64,000 bases of DNA from positions 1 through 64,000 of the forward strand of contig NZ_VFES01000002.1 of assembly GCF_007858185.1 (NCBI RefSeq), in the 5' to 3' direction. This DNA is from Pseudomonas grimontii (GTDB lineage Bacteria; Pseudomonadota; Gammaproteobacteria; Pseudomonadales; Pseudomonadaceae). Made by a program: the position numbers and the translations under genes. The notes under the pieces were generated by a model. It did no database searches and had not been told where the DNA came from. It saw nothing but the letters and a program-made list of their open reading frames with translations. Shown here in pieces: positions 1-9,070 of this stretch. How positions within the stretch are numbered: the first letter of the stretch is position 1; the number at the start of each line of letters is the position of its first letter.

Positions 1-502
1 CAAATACCAACCCCATCAAGGCCCACCCCCGTAGCAGCTGCCGAGCGCAAGCGAGGCTGCGTCAGGCGCGCTGCCGATTCAAGCTCGAGTCGCGGCCAAC
101 GCAGCCTCGCCGGGGCTCGACAGCTGCGAATACCAACCCCATCAAGGCCCACCCCCGTAGCAGCTGCCGAGCGCAAGCGAGGCTGCGTCAGGCGCGCTGC
201 CGATTCAAGCTCGAGTCGCGGCCGACGCAGCCTCGCCGGGGCTCGGCAGCAAATACCAACCCCATCAAGGCCCACCCCCGTAGCAGCTGCCGAGCGCAAG
301 CGAGACTGCGTCAGGCGCGCTGCCGATTCAAGCTCGAGTCGCGGCCGACGCAGTCTCGCCGGGGCTCGGCAGCAAATACCAACCCCATCAAGGCCTCCCC
401 CCGTAGCAGCTGCCGAGCGCAAGCGAGGCTGCGTCAGGCGCGCTGCCGATTCAAGCCCGAGTCGCGGCCGACGCAGCCTCGCCGGGGCTCGACAGCTGCT
501 AC
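1..502. repeat. Tandem array of four ~123-126 bp inverted-repeat units
   Basis: Four head-to-tail units begin with AATACCAACCCCATCAAGGC at 3, 129, 252 and 375. Within each unit a left arm (GTAGCAGCTGCCGAGC, then CGAGGCTGCG) is complementary to a right arm (CGCAGCCTCG, then GCTCGGCAGC), so each copy can fold into a long hairpin with a small internal loop and a variable ~35-nt apical part. Unit 3 has G-to-A in the left arm and the matching C-to-T in the right arm, which keeps the stem. No ORF is supported here. This resembles the intergenic repeat families of P. fluorescens genomes; the family name cannot be settled by eye. Confidence 0.85.
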
Positions 503-515
503 GCACTATCCTATT

Positions 516-566
516 GAAGTTGTGTAGATACTCATGGCCATCGGGGACTTGCCCCCGATGAGGCCC
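516..566. repeat. REP-like palindrome beside the LysR stop codon
   Basis: GTGTAGATACTCATGGCCATCGGGG is followed by CTTGCCCCCGATGAGG, giving a CATCGGGG/CCCCGATG hairpin directly downstream of the LysR gene ending at 568. The TGTGTAGATAC part recurs in the element inserted at 18596-18644. It may also act as the 3' end structure of the LysR transcript. Confidence 0.6.
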
Positions 567-567
567 G

Positions 568-1488
568 TCAAACCGCCACACTCACCTCCTGCCTGTCCAC
601 CTCCACCAGCGTCTCGATCATCGCCTTCGCCGCCGGCGACAACCGTGAACCGGTGCGGCTCACAATCCCGCAGCGGGCGCTCATGGTCTCCATGTTCTGC
701 GGCAGGTTGCGCCAGTGCAGCAGCTTCAACGTGCCCTGGGCGATGTCTTCGGCGAACGCCTCCTCGGTGCCCACGCCAATGGCATTGGACTGCAGCACGA
801 TCTTCACCAGCGCCGGGAAATGTTCGGTCTGGATGCTCGGGGAAAAATCCATGCGCCCGCTCAGGTTCGCCAACAGTTTGCGAATGCCCTGTGAGATCAG
901 TGGCGATGCCAGCGGGTAGTCGAACATGTCGTTGGTCGACAGGCTGTCCTTGGCCAGCAACGGGTGCCCCGGCCGGCAAAAAAATACCCCGCGCTTGGGG
1001 GTCAGCGCGCGGGTCTGGAAATTCGGGTCGGCTTCGAATTGGCGGATGTCGGCGATAAAGAACTCGATCTCTTCGCGGCTCAGGGCACGGCTGAGTTTTT
1101 CCCAGTTATCCACCTGGAAACTGGTGCGGATTTTCGGGTGGGCGCTGATAAAGCGCGCCACCGCATCCGGTACCAGTTTCACCGCCGGGGCCGGGCCGCA
1201 GCCGAAGCGCAGGTCGCCGGCGTCGAGCTTGGTCATGCGCGTCACTTCACTGCTCAGCAATGCCGCGCCGTGCACCAGGGTCAGGGCGTGTTGCAGCACT
1301 ACCTGGCCTTCCGGCGTAGGGCGCAGGTCCTTGTGGCCACGGTCGACCAGCACGCAGCCGAACTCCTGTTCCAGCCCCTGGATGCTGCGGCTGAAGGCCG
1401 GTTGCGTGATGCCCATGGCGTCCGCCGCCCGCACGAAACTGCGGTGTTCGTTGAGGGCGATGAAGTACCGCAGTTGGCGAAGATCCAT
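568..1488 (-). CDS. LysR-family regulator, divergent from atsK
   Basis: This is a LysR-type regulator of about 306 aa. It has an N-terminal winged helix (DLRQLRYFIALNEHRSF, then ITQPAFSRSIQGLE) and a periplasmic-binding-protein-like effector domain. The ATG at 1488 is preferred over one five codons upstream because AGGGAAAG lies just before it. It is transcribed away from atsK across a 182-bp gap, the usual layout for a LysR protein controlling its neighbour, so control of sulfate-ester use is inferred. It is clearly paralogous to the LysR at 4374-5318 (shared VDRGxKDLxPT and LRFGCGPAPA segments). The effector is unknown. Confidence 0.85.
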   Translation of the reverse strand: MDLRQLRYFIALNEHRSFVRAADAMGITQPAFSRSIQGLEQEFGCVLVDRGHKDLRPTPEGQVVLQHALTLVHGAALLSSEVTRMTKLDAGDLRFGCGPAPAVKLVPDAVARFISAHPKIRTSFQVDNWEKLSRALSREEIEFFIADIRQFEADPNFQTRALTPKRGVFFCRPGHPLLAKDSLSTNDMFDYPLASPLISQGIRKLLANLSGRMDFSPSIQTEHFPALVKIVLQSNAIGVGTEEAFAEDIAQGTLKLLHWRNLPQNMETMSARCGIVSRTGSRLSPAAKAMIETLVEVDRQEVSVAV

Positions 1489-1670
1489 ATGCTTTCCCTG
1501 CATCTTAAAAATAGGTCGAAGGCATTTGCGACCACGGGAGCTGAGGTTTTAAATGCAAGCTCTTATTCCGTCAACGAAGCATGTGTTCATTTGCTAGACC
1601 TAAATTGCATATGGATAGAGCGTTGTCGGAAAGCGTCCCCACCATCAGCAAGCACAAGAGGGTCATCACC

Positions 1671-2576
1671 ATGAGCAACGCCGCATTAGCTGTTCAACCT
1701 ACCGCCCTGGCGCTGGACATCCACCCGGTCGCTGGTCGCATCGGTGCCGAGATCCGCGGTATCACACTGTCCGGCGATCTGGATGCCGCCACGGTCGAAG
1801 CCATCCAGCAGGCGCTGGTGCAGTACAAAGTGATCTTCTTCCGTGAGCAGACCCACCTCGATGACCAGAGCCAGGAGGCCTTCGCCCATCTGCTCGGCGA
1901 GCCGATTGCCCACCCGACGGTACCGGTGCGCGACGGCACGCGCTTCCTCATGGAACTGGACGGCACCCGTGGCCAGCGCGCCAATTCGTGGCACACCGAC
2001 GTGACCTTCGTCGACGCCTACCCCAAAGCCTCGATCCTGCGCTCGGTATTGGCGCCCAAGTCCGGTGGCGACACCGTTTGGGCCAACACCTCCAGCGCCT
2101 ACAACGACCTCAGCGTCGAACTGCGCGCCCTGGCGGATAACTTGTGGGCGGTGCACAGCAACGAATACGACTACGCCGCGATCAAGCCGGATGTGTCGGT
2201 AGAGCGGCTTGAGGCATACCGCAAGGTGTTCACCTCGACGGTGTACGAAACCGAGCACCCGGTGGTGCGCGTGCATCCGGTCAGTGGCGAGAAGACCCTG
2301 TTGCTGGGGCACTTCGTCAAGCGCCTGAAAGGCTATTCCCAGGCGGACTCGACCCAGCTGTTCAACCTGCTGCAAAGCCACGTCACCCGCCTGGAAAACA
2401 CCGTGCGCTGGCGCTGGAACACCGGCGACGTGGCGATCTGGGACAACCGCGCCACCCAGCATTACGCCGTGGACGACTACGGCACCCAGGAACGCATCGT
2501 GCGCCGGGTGACGCTCAAGGGCGATGTGCCGGTGGGCGTGCAAGGGCAGCGCAGTCAGACGATAAAGGGACGTTAA
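1671..2576 (+). CDS. atsK: Fe(II)/2-oxoglutarate-dependent alkylsulfatase AtsK
   Basis: TauD/TfdA-superfamily dioxygenase of 301 aa. In AtsK of P. putida the enzyme hydroxylates the carbon bearing a sulfate ester, releasing sulfate and an aldehyde. The iron triad is present at the AtsK positions: H108 and D110 (WHTD) and H264 (ATQHYA). R275 and R279, expected to bind 2-oxoglutarate, follow in ERIVRR. The start MSNAALAVQP at 1671 is chosen because AGAGGG lies upstream; an open frame back to 1581 is not needed. Between it and the sulfatase gene ending at 2666 lies an inverted repeat that could terminate both. The cytoplasmic product would supply sulfur under sulfate starvation. Confidence 0.9.
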   Translation: MSNAALAVQPTALALDIHPVAGRIGAEIRGITLSGDLDAATVEAIQQALVQYKVIFFREQTHLDDQSQEAFAHLLGEPIAHPTVPVRDGTRFLMELDGTRGQRANSWHTDVTFVDAYPKASILRSVLAPKSGGDTVWANTSSAYNDLSVELRALADNLWAVHSNEYDYAAIKPDVSVERLEAYRKVFTSTVYETEHPVVRVHPVSGEKTLLLGHFVKRLKGYSQADSTQLFNLLQSHVTRLENTVRWRWNTGDVAIWDNRATQHYAVDDYGTQERIVRRVTLKGDVPVGVQGQRSQTIKGR

Positions 2577-2655
2577 GCTGCAAACTCTTAGCTACAAGCT
2601 GTAAGAAAAAGCTAATCGGCTTTTACCTGCAGCTTGTAGCTGACAACTTGCAGCT
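2576..2655. repeat. Intergenic inverted repeat, possible bidirectional terminator
   Basis: An 80-bp imperfect palindrome has arms built on AGCTGCAA...AGCTACAAGCTGTAAG and CTGCAGCTTGTAGCT...TTGCAGCT. It fills the gap between the convergent atsK and sulfatase genes. A related 'cttgcagctt..tagcttgaagc' palindrome lies at 57610-57700, so this looks like a dispersed repeat family that may double as a terminator. Confidence 0.65.
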
Positions 2656-2665
2656 CCCGAAGGGC

Positions 2666-4273
2666 TTACCAGACGCCGATCTGCACCACTTTCTCCGCCT
2701 CCGGCTCACCGTAACGAAACCATTGGCCACGCAGATCGATCTCTGCGTGGCTGATGGTGGTGCGCCGCTTCAGCCCGCGCAGCCATTCGAACAGGTACCC
2801 CACATGGATTTCGCGCACGTCGGCATAGGCCGGGTCATTGCCCAGGTCGTGCAGTTCCTGCGGGTCGTTTTCCAGGTCGAACAGTTGTGCGCGAAAGCCG
2901 TCGTACGCCAGGTATTTCCAGCGTTCGCTGCGCACCATGGTCATGCGGCAGCGGTCGATGGGTTGCGCCAGGCGTTCGCGGGCCGGGGCCTGGAAGGCGT
3001 AGTCATACTCGGCGATGGCATAGCGGCGCCAGCGCGTTTCCCGGCCGTGCAGCAGCGGGATCAGTGAGCGCCCTTCCAGGCGATGGTCGGCTGCGGGCAG
3101 GCCCAAGGCATCGAGGAAGGTCGGCAGCGCATCGATGGTTTCCACCAGCCGCGCGTCCACCGTGCCACGGCTGATATCGGCAGCGACGCGCGGGTCACGC
3201 ACGATCAGCGGAATGCCCACGGCAGGTTCCAGCAAAAATTCTTTTTCGCCGAGGAAGTGATCGCCGAGGAAGTCGCCGTGGTCGCTGGTGAACACGATCA
3301 GGGTGTCGTCCCAACGGCCATTGCCTTGCAGAAAATCGAACAGTCGCCCCAGTTGGTCGTCGATCTGTTTGATCAGGCCCATGTAGGTGGGAATTACCGT
3401 GAGCCGTACCTCGTCACGGGAAAAGTTCAGGCTCTCCTGGTGCTGGCGGAACGCTTGGTACACCGGGTGATCACTGGTTTCCCCAGGCTGGATCGGTGCC
3501 TGGATATGCTCGGCGCCATACAGCGCGTGATACGGCGCCGGCGCGATGTAGGGCCAGTGTGGCTTGATATACGACAGGTGCAGGCACCACGGTTGTTCGG
3601 CCTGCTCGCGGATAAAGTCGATAGCACGGTCGGTGGTGTAGACGGTTTCCGAATGTTCCTCGGCTACGCGCGCGGGCAGGCCTGCATGGCGCATGTGCCA
3701 ACCACTGAGCACTTCGCCGTTTTCACCTGCTGCCGCATTCGCCCATTCGTGCCATGGGTTGGTGCCGCTGTAGCCCTGCTCGCGCAGGTAATGGGTGTAG
3801 GGCGCGGACTCGCGTTTTTCATCGAACAGCGGGCTGTCGGGGTAGATGCCGTCGTGACGCAGGTACGCCTCGAAGCCGACCTCGTTCAACGGCTCGGCCT
3901 GCTCGCTGTCAGGGTCGATATTCAGGCGTTGCAAGGCTTCCACATTGGGCGTGGCGTGGGTCTTGCCGACCAGTGCCGTGCGGATGCCGTGGGGGCGCAG
4001 GTAGTCGCCGATGGTCAGTTCTTCCAGGGGCAATGGCACCGCGTTCCACGCCGCCTGGTGGCTGCTGACGTAGCGCCCGGTATAGGCCGACATGCGCGAG
4101 GGCCCGCAGATGGTGCCTTGGGTATAGGCGCGGCTGAAACGCACGCCAGCGGCGGCCAGGCGGTCGATGTTTGGCGTGTGCAGATGGGCATGGCCATAGC
4201 ACGACAGGTAATCGCGGCGCAGCTGGTCGCACATGATGTACAGCACGTTGCGCACGGGTTGGGGATCGGACAT
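2666..4273 (-). CDS. Type I sulfatase (alkaline phosphatase superfamily)
   Basis: Sulfatase of 535 aa. The formylglycine signature CGPSR starts at C56, the residue converted to the catalytic aldehyde. An N-terminal metal-ligand Asp lies in MCDQLRRDY (D16), and a C-terminal metal motif in TSDHGDFLGDH. There is no signal peptide, so it should act in the cytoplasm on imported sulfate esters. Phosphonate-monoester-hydrolase-like and choline-sulfatase-like relatives share this fold, so the substrate is open. It lies 100 bp downstream of the LysR gene at 4374-5318 on the same strand and may be cotranscribed. Context (atsK, TonB receptor) favours organosulfate use. Confidence 0.85.
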   Translation of the reverse strand: MSDPQPVRNVLYIMCDQLRRDYLSCYGHAHLHTPNIDRLAAAGVRFSRAYTQGTICGPSRMSAYTGRYVSSHQAAWNAVPLPLEELTIGDYLRPHGIRTALVGKTHATPNVEALQRLNIDPDSEQAEPLNEVGFEAYLRHDGIYPDSPLFDEKRESAPYTHYLREQGYSGTNPWHEWANAAAGENGEVLSGWHMRHAGLPARVAEEHSETVYTTDRAIDFIREQAEQPWCLHLSYIKPHWPYIAPAPYHALYGAEHIQAPIQPGETSDHPVYQAFRQHQESLNFSRDEVRLTVIPTYMGLIKQIDDQLGRLFDFLQGNGRWDDTLIVFTSDHGDFLGDHFLGEKEFLLEPAVGIPLIVRDPRVAADISRGTVDARLVETIDALPTFLDALGLPAADHRLEGRSLIPLLHGRETRWRRYAIAEYDYAFQAPARERLAQPIDRCRMTMVRSERWKYLAYDGFRAQLFDLENDPQELHDLGNDPAYADVREIHVGYLFEWLRGLKRRTTISHAEIDLRGQWFRYGEPEAEKVVQIGVW

Positions 4274-4373
4274 GAGGCTTCACCAGACGGAGGACAGGTG
4301 AGGTTTTTCGCCGTTCGGGCGGGGGGTTGGCAAGTGCATTTGGGGACTGGATTTCATGCAGTGAATGCATGGC

Positions 4374-5318
4374 TTAAACGGCGACGTTCTCCAGCGCACA
4401 CACATCCTCATCCAACTCATCGATCTGCTTGATTTGCTCGATCATCGCTTCCGCCAGCGGCGACAGGCGATACCCCGCACGGCTGACGATGCCATAGCGG
4501 GTGTAACGCTCCTCCAGGTCTTCGGCCAGGCCCTCGATCTTCAGGCACACCAGTTCGCCGCGAGCCATGTGCAGCACGTCGCTGTTGGCGCTGACGATGC
4601 CGATGGCGTCGGAGCGCAGCACTACGCCCATCAGGCTATAGCCGTTCTCGCATTCGACATTGGGCAGGTAATCGGGCCGGCCGCTGAGGTCGACGATGAC
4701 TTTGCGCAGGTTGGGCGGGCGGATGGTCACGGCCAGCGGGTAACTCATCAGCTCGGCGGCGCTCACGCTGTCGCGCAGGGCCAGCGGGTGGCCGGCGCGG
4801 CAGCAGAAATACCAGCGGCGCGGGCGCAGGCGGTGGGTGTGATAGTCCGGGTTGGCTTCGAAGTGGCGGGTGTCGGCGACGAAAAACTCGAACTCTTCAC
4901 TGAGCAGGCGCTTGCTCAGGCTTTGCCAGTCGTCCACTTGGTACTGCACCCGTGCCTTGGGGTAGCGCCCGATAAAACTGCCGATGGCGCGGGGGATCAA
5001 GCCGCCTGCCGGTGCCGGGCCGCAACCGAAGCGCAACTCCCCCGCCTCCAGGCCATTGAACTGGCTGATCTCGTTGGCCAATTGCTGTGCGCCGCTGACC
5101 AGGCGCCGGGCGTGCTCCAGCAATACCTGGCCTTGCTTGGTCGGTGCCAGGTCCTTGCGACCACGGTCAACCAGTTGGCAGCCGGCGCTGTGTTCCAGGG
5201 CCTGGATGCTGCGACTGAACGCCGATTGCGACAGGTTCACGGCCAACGCCGCCGCGACAAAACTGCGTTGTTCGGCAAGGGCAATGAAGTGGCGAAGCTG
5301 GCGCAGATCGATATGCAT
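4374..5318 (-). CDS. LysR-family regulator of the sulfatase/TonB-receptor locus
   Basis: LysR-type regulator of 314 aa with helix-turn-helix LSQSAFSRSIQALE and a C-terminal effector domain. It is divergent from the TonB-dependent receptor at 5474 and upstream of the sulfatase on its own strand, so it probably controls both. It is a paralog of the LysR at 568-1488, which suggests the two half-loci arose by duplication or respond to related ligands. No strong Shine-Dalgarno precedes the ATG at 5318. Confidence 0.85.
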   Translation of the reverse strand: MHIDLRQLRHFIALAEQRSFVAAALAVNLSQSAFSRSIQALEHSAGCQLVDRGRKDLAPTKQGQVLLEHARRLVSGAQQLANEISQFNGLEAGELRFGCGPAPAGGLIPRAIGSFIGRYPKARVQYQVDDWQSLSKRLLSEEFEFFVADTRHFEANPDYHTHRLRPRRWYFCCRAGHPLALRDSVSAAELMSYPLAVTIRPPNLRKVIVDLSGRPDYLPNVECENGYSLMGVVLRSDAIGIVSANSDVLHMARGELVCLKIEGLAEDLEERYTRYGIVSRAGYRLSPLAEAMIEQIKQIDELDEDVCALENVAV

Positions 5319-5430
5319 TTTTCACATCAAAAATATCCGGGAAATGCATTGGCTATGCATTAGGTCGACTCCTTATAAAGGCTATCTCTTATGCAGTAAA
5401 TGTTCGTAAAAACATAAATAAATAACCTAA

Positions 5431-5456
5431 AGGAATATCAGAAGGTGGATATTCCT
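5431..5456. promoter_or_regulatory. Inverted repeat AGGAATATC-N8-GATATTCCT
   Basis: A perfect 9-bp inverted repeat with an 8-nt spacer ends 17 bp before the receptor start codon. It lies in an AT-rich divergent promoter region that also contains CATAAATAAATAAC. It could be an operator or a 5'-UTR hairpin. Related GGAATA sequences occur upstream of other sulfur genes in this window. Confidence 0.45.
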
Positions 5457-5473
5457 GGGGTCCGGAGCCGCTT

Positions 5474-7814
5474 ATGAGTCTGTTGAAGCCCGCTGTACCT
5501 TGCTCTTCCTGGAGGCTCAAGCGCCTGCCCCTGGCGATGTTGCTGGCGGGAAGTGCGAGTTGGACACCCAGTCACGCAGCCGAGCCGGCACCCTCGGGTG
5601 AAAGCGCCAGTGGCCAACTGGAAACCGTCACAGTGACCGCTCGGCGCCGCACCGAAAGTGCCCAGGAGGTGCCGACACCCATGAGCGTGATCGGCGGCCA
5701 GGCCTTGGAGAGCCAGCGGGTGTACCGGATTCAGGATTTGCAGCAACTGGTGCCCAGCGTCAACGTCGCCTACATGCATGCGCGCCAGTCCAGCGTGTCG
5801 ATTCGCGGCCTCGGCAACAACCCGGCCAGCGACGGCCTGGAAGGCAGCGTGGGGCTGTACATCGACAACGTGTACCTCGGGCGGCCGGGGATGGCGGTGT
5901 TCGACTTGATGGACATCGAGCAGCTTGAAGTCTTGCGCGGCCCGCAGGGCACGTTATTCGGCAAAAACACCACCGCCGGGGTGATCAACATCAGCACACG
6001 CGCGCCGAGTTTTACCCCGGAACGCAGCATTGAAACCTCGTTGGGCGAGGACGGCTACTTCCAGACCAAGGGCACGATTTCCGGCCCGCTCACCGATGAC
6101 CTCGCGGGGCGTTTCTCGGCGTATCGCACGCGCAGCGACGGCGACATCAAGAACGAATACAACGGCCATGACCTCAACGGCGGCTCGCGCCAGGGCTTTC
6201 GCGGGCAACTGCTGTACAAGCCCAGCGAGGCATTCAACCTGCGCTGGATCGGCGATTACAACGAAGAGGATTCCAGCGCCGGCACGCGTGTGCTGTACAG
6301 CACCGGGCCGACCATCAACGGCACCAACCTCTACCAGTCGCGGGCCAACGCGGCAGGCGCGACCCTGGTCGATGGCACGCATCGCAAGGTCAACCTGGAC
6401 AGCGACCAGCAGGTCACCGTGTTCCAGGGCGGCACGTCGCTGGAGGCCAACTGGACATTGCCGAGTGACTTCACCCTGACCTCGGTCAGTTCGTATCGCT
6501 TCTGGAACTTCACTCCGCGCAACGACGACGGCCTTAACGTGCCGGCTTCGTATAACGGCGGGGTGTCGGTGGAAGACAAACAGTGGTCCCAGGAATTCCG
6601 GCTGGCTTCGCCTACCGGTGGTTTCTTCGATTACGTACTGGGCGCCTACTACTTCGGTAATTCGCTGGATAACAAATCCTTCAGCTATTACGGGCCCCAG
6701 GCCGACATTTGGAATGGCACGCCAGCCGGTGCGCTGGCCAACGTCAGCAGCGTCGGCAACGGGCACATTCGCACCGACAGTTTTGCCCTGTTTGCCCAGG
6801 GCACCTGGCACCTTACCGAGCGCCTGGATTTCACCGCCGGCCTGCGCGGCACCTATGAAGAAAAAAGTGCCTGGGTCACGCGCAACAATCCCCTCGGCGG
6901 TGCGGCGGTCACCGGTGCTGCCGCTACGGCTCGACGTGGCCGGGCGGGGGGCATACGATTCCGGTGATCTCACGCAATACAGCACCAGCCCCTCGGGTCT
7001 GCTGAACCTGAGCTACCGCTTCAACGAAAACCTGCTGGGCTACGCGACGCTGTCCCATGGCGAGAAGTCCGGCGGGGTCAACCTAGCGGTAGGCTCAGCG
7101 CCGACGGCCGGCGCCGACTCGCTGCTGATCGGCACCGAGCGCGCCAACAACGCCGAACTGGGTTTCAAAAGCACGCTGTGGGACCGGCGGCTGCAGCTCA
7201 ATGCCAACCTGTTCTGGACCCAGGTCAACGGCTACCAGACCAACGCTTACGACCAGGACAACCGTGTGCAGTACCTGACCAACGCCGGTTCGGTGCGCTC
7301 GCGGGGCGTCGAGGTGGAAAGTACTCTGGTACCGATCAAAGGCCTGACGCTGAACCTCAACGGCTCGTTCAACGATGTGAGTTACCTGTCGTACAAGGAT
7401 GCACCGTGCCCGCCGGAAGTCAGTCTGCGCCCCGGTGCGCCGGCCTCCTGCGACCTGAGTGGGCACCAAGTGGTGGGGGCATCGAAATGGATCGCCAACG
7501 CCAACGGCGAATACAAGTGGAACCTGGATAACGGCTTCGAACCCTACGTCACCGCCAGCTATGCCTTCCGTTCCAAGGCCGTGGGCACGGTGGAGGACTC
7601 CGACTATGGACAGATTCCCGCCTACGCCGTGGTCAACCTGTCCACCGGCCTGCGCGGCAACTATGAGCAGGGCCAGTGGGACGTGTCGTTATGGCTGAAA
7701 AACGCCTTCGACAAGACCTACTACACCACTCTGTGGACGGGGGGGAACGGCGGCTACGAAGGCTTGCTAGGTACGCCGCGCACGCTAGGAGTGACTGGGC
7801 GCTATGACTTCTAG
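5474..7814 (+). pseudogene. TonB-dependent receptor, frameshifted at a G6 tract
   Basis: Outer-membrane TonB-dependent receptor. It has a signal peptide (residues ~1-37, ending SHAAE), a TonB box-like segment (LETVTVTARRR), a plug domain (VSIRGLGNNPAS, LRGPQGTLFGKNTTAG) and a barrel ending in a C-terminal Phe (GRYDF). The first frame stops at 6967 after about 497 codons. The rest continues in the +1 frame from about 6951 to 7814. Removing one G from the six Gs at 6946-6951 restores a continuous protein of about 779 aa. It is therefore either a recent pseudogene or a sequencing error. The ligand is probably a sulfate ester or sulfonate, from context. Its 3' end overlaps the convergent MFS gene by 30 bp. 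Confidence 0.85.
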
Positions 7815-8972
7815 CCCCGTGCGATAGGTGGCCGGGTTGAACACTCGCGTCACCACCAGCATCGCTACTGCCGTGACCGTCAGCACCACCCAGGCGCTGA
7901 CAAAATTGCCGGTCAGCTCGCGCAGCCAGCCGGTCATCCACGGCGACACCGCATTGATCAAGAAGCCCACACCTTGCACAAAGGCCGCCAGCTGCCCGGC
8001 TTGGCGTGGGTCGCGGTGGTGGTCGAGGGTCAGCAGCAGGCTCAGGGCGAAACACGCGCCGAGGCCGAAGCCACACAACGCCACCCAGAGGTGCGCAGAC
8101 TCCTGCGGCGCGACGATCAGGCCGAGGTAACCCACGGTCTGGGCCAGCAGGGCAATGCCCAGCAGCGGTCGACGGTCGATACCACGTTGCGCCAGCACCG
8201 GCATCAGCAGCGCGGCGAGCACCTGGAAAATAGTCATGAACGCCAGCAGCGAACCACTGGGCAACACCCCCCAGCCCAGTTGCTGATAGTAGGCCGGCAG
8301 CCACGCCACCAGGCTCATGTAGCCGCAATTGACCAGGCCGAAATACACCGCCAGCAACCAGGCGCGACGATTGCGCAGGTCTTTGAAGGCCGGCACCACC
8401 TGTGGATTTCTGGCCGCGCCCAACGGCAGCCAGGCCCATAGCAGCAAGGCGCCCAGCGCCGGCAGCAGCCACACCCCCAACCCCGCCTGCCATTGCTGGA
8501 AATGCGAGGCCACCAGCGGGCTGAGCAACGCTGCCAGCCCGCCGCCGGCCATCAGCGAGGCTGAGTACACACCCATCGCCACCGGCACGCGATGACGGAA
8601 TTCGCGCTTGATCATCGCCGGCACCAAGGCCTGGATCAGCGCCACACCCGCACCGCCGAGCAACGCCGTGACCAGCAGCGCCGACGCCTGGCCCATCAAC
8701 CCGCGAGCCAGGCACGCCAGCAGGATCATCATCAAGCCCAGGGCGATGCCACGCCGTTCGCCCAGGCGGGCCTCCACGCGCACGCCCACCAGCGCCACCA
8801 GCCCCATGCACACCACCGGCAGGCTGGTCAGCAGGGCACTGCTCTGGAAACTCAGGCCGGTGGCCTGGCGAATCTCGCCGAGCAACGGGCTGATGGAGCT
8901 GAGGATCGGCCGCAGGTTCAGGCCGAGCACCACCAACAGGCCCCAGCCGGCGAGGGATTTATTCAGGGTCAT
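7785..8972 (-). CDS. MFS transporter, CynX/NimT-like
   Basis: Major facilitator protein of 395 aa with about 12 hydrophobic segments, including an opening helix (LAGWGLLVVLGLNLRPIL) and a typical loop motif (GVRVEARLGERRG) after the second. The NLRP motif near the N terminus is common in the CynX/NimT group (cyanate, 2-nitroimidazole and similar anions). The start at 8972 has AAGGCG upstream and removes a non-homologous 30-residue extension. It diverges from the LysR gene at 9071, which probably regulates it. The substrate is unknown. Confidence 0.8.
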   Translation of the reverse strand: MTLNKSLAGWGLLVVLGLNLRPILSSISPLLGEIRQATGLSFQSSALLTSLPVVCMGLVALVGVRVEARLGERRGIALGLMMILLACLARGLMGQASALLVTALLGGAGVALIQALVPAMIKREFRHRVPVAMGVYSASLMAGGGLAALLSPLVASHFQQWQAGLGVWLLPALGALLLWAWLPLGAARNPQVVPAFKDLRNRRAWLLAVYFGLVNCGYMSLVAWLPAYYQQLGWGVLPSGSLLAFMTIFQVLAALLMPVLAQRGIDRRPLLGIALLAQTVGYLGLIVAPQESAHLWVALCGFGLGACFALSLLLTLDHHRDPRQAGQLAAFVQGVGFLINAVSPWMTGWLRELTGNFVSAWVVLTVTAVAMLVVTRVFNPATYRTGLEVIAPSHS

Positions 8973-9070
8973 GCAACGCCTTGCGGTCGGTAAATGAGGC
9001 GTGAGTATGGCCAGCGCCAAAGGTATTCTGAAATTAAATATAACCATGCCAGCCAGTGGCAAAGGGAATG

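Noticed and set aside
1..502. CRISPR array
   Set aside because: The whole ~123-bp unit is repeated, including what would be spacers, and each unit is an inverted repeat; no cas genes are nearby.
6946..6951. Phase-variation tract in the TonB receptor
   Set aside because: Six Gs is short for slippage-based phase variation, so a mutation or sequencing error is the simpler reading.
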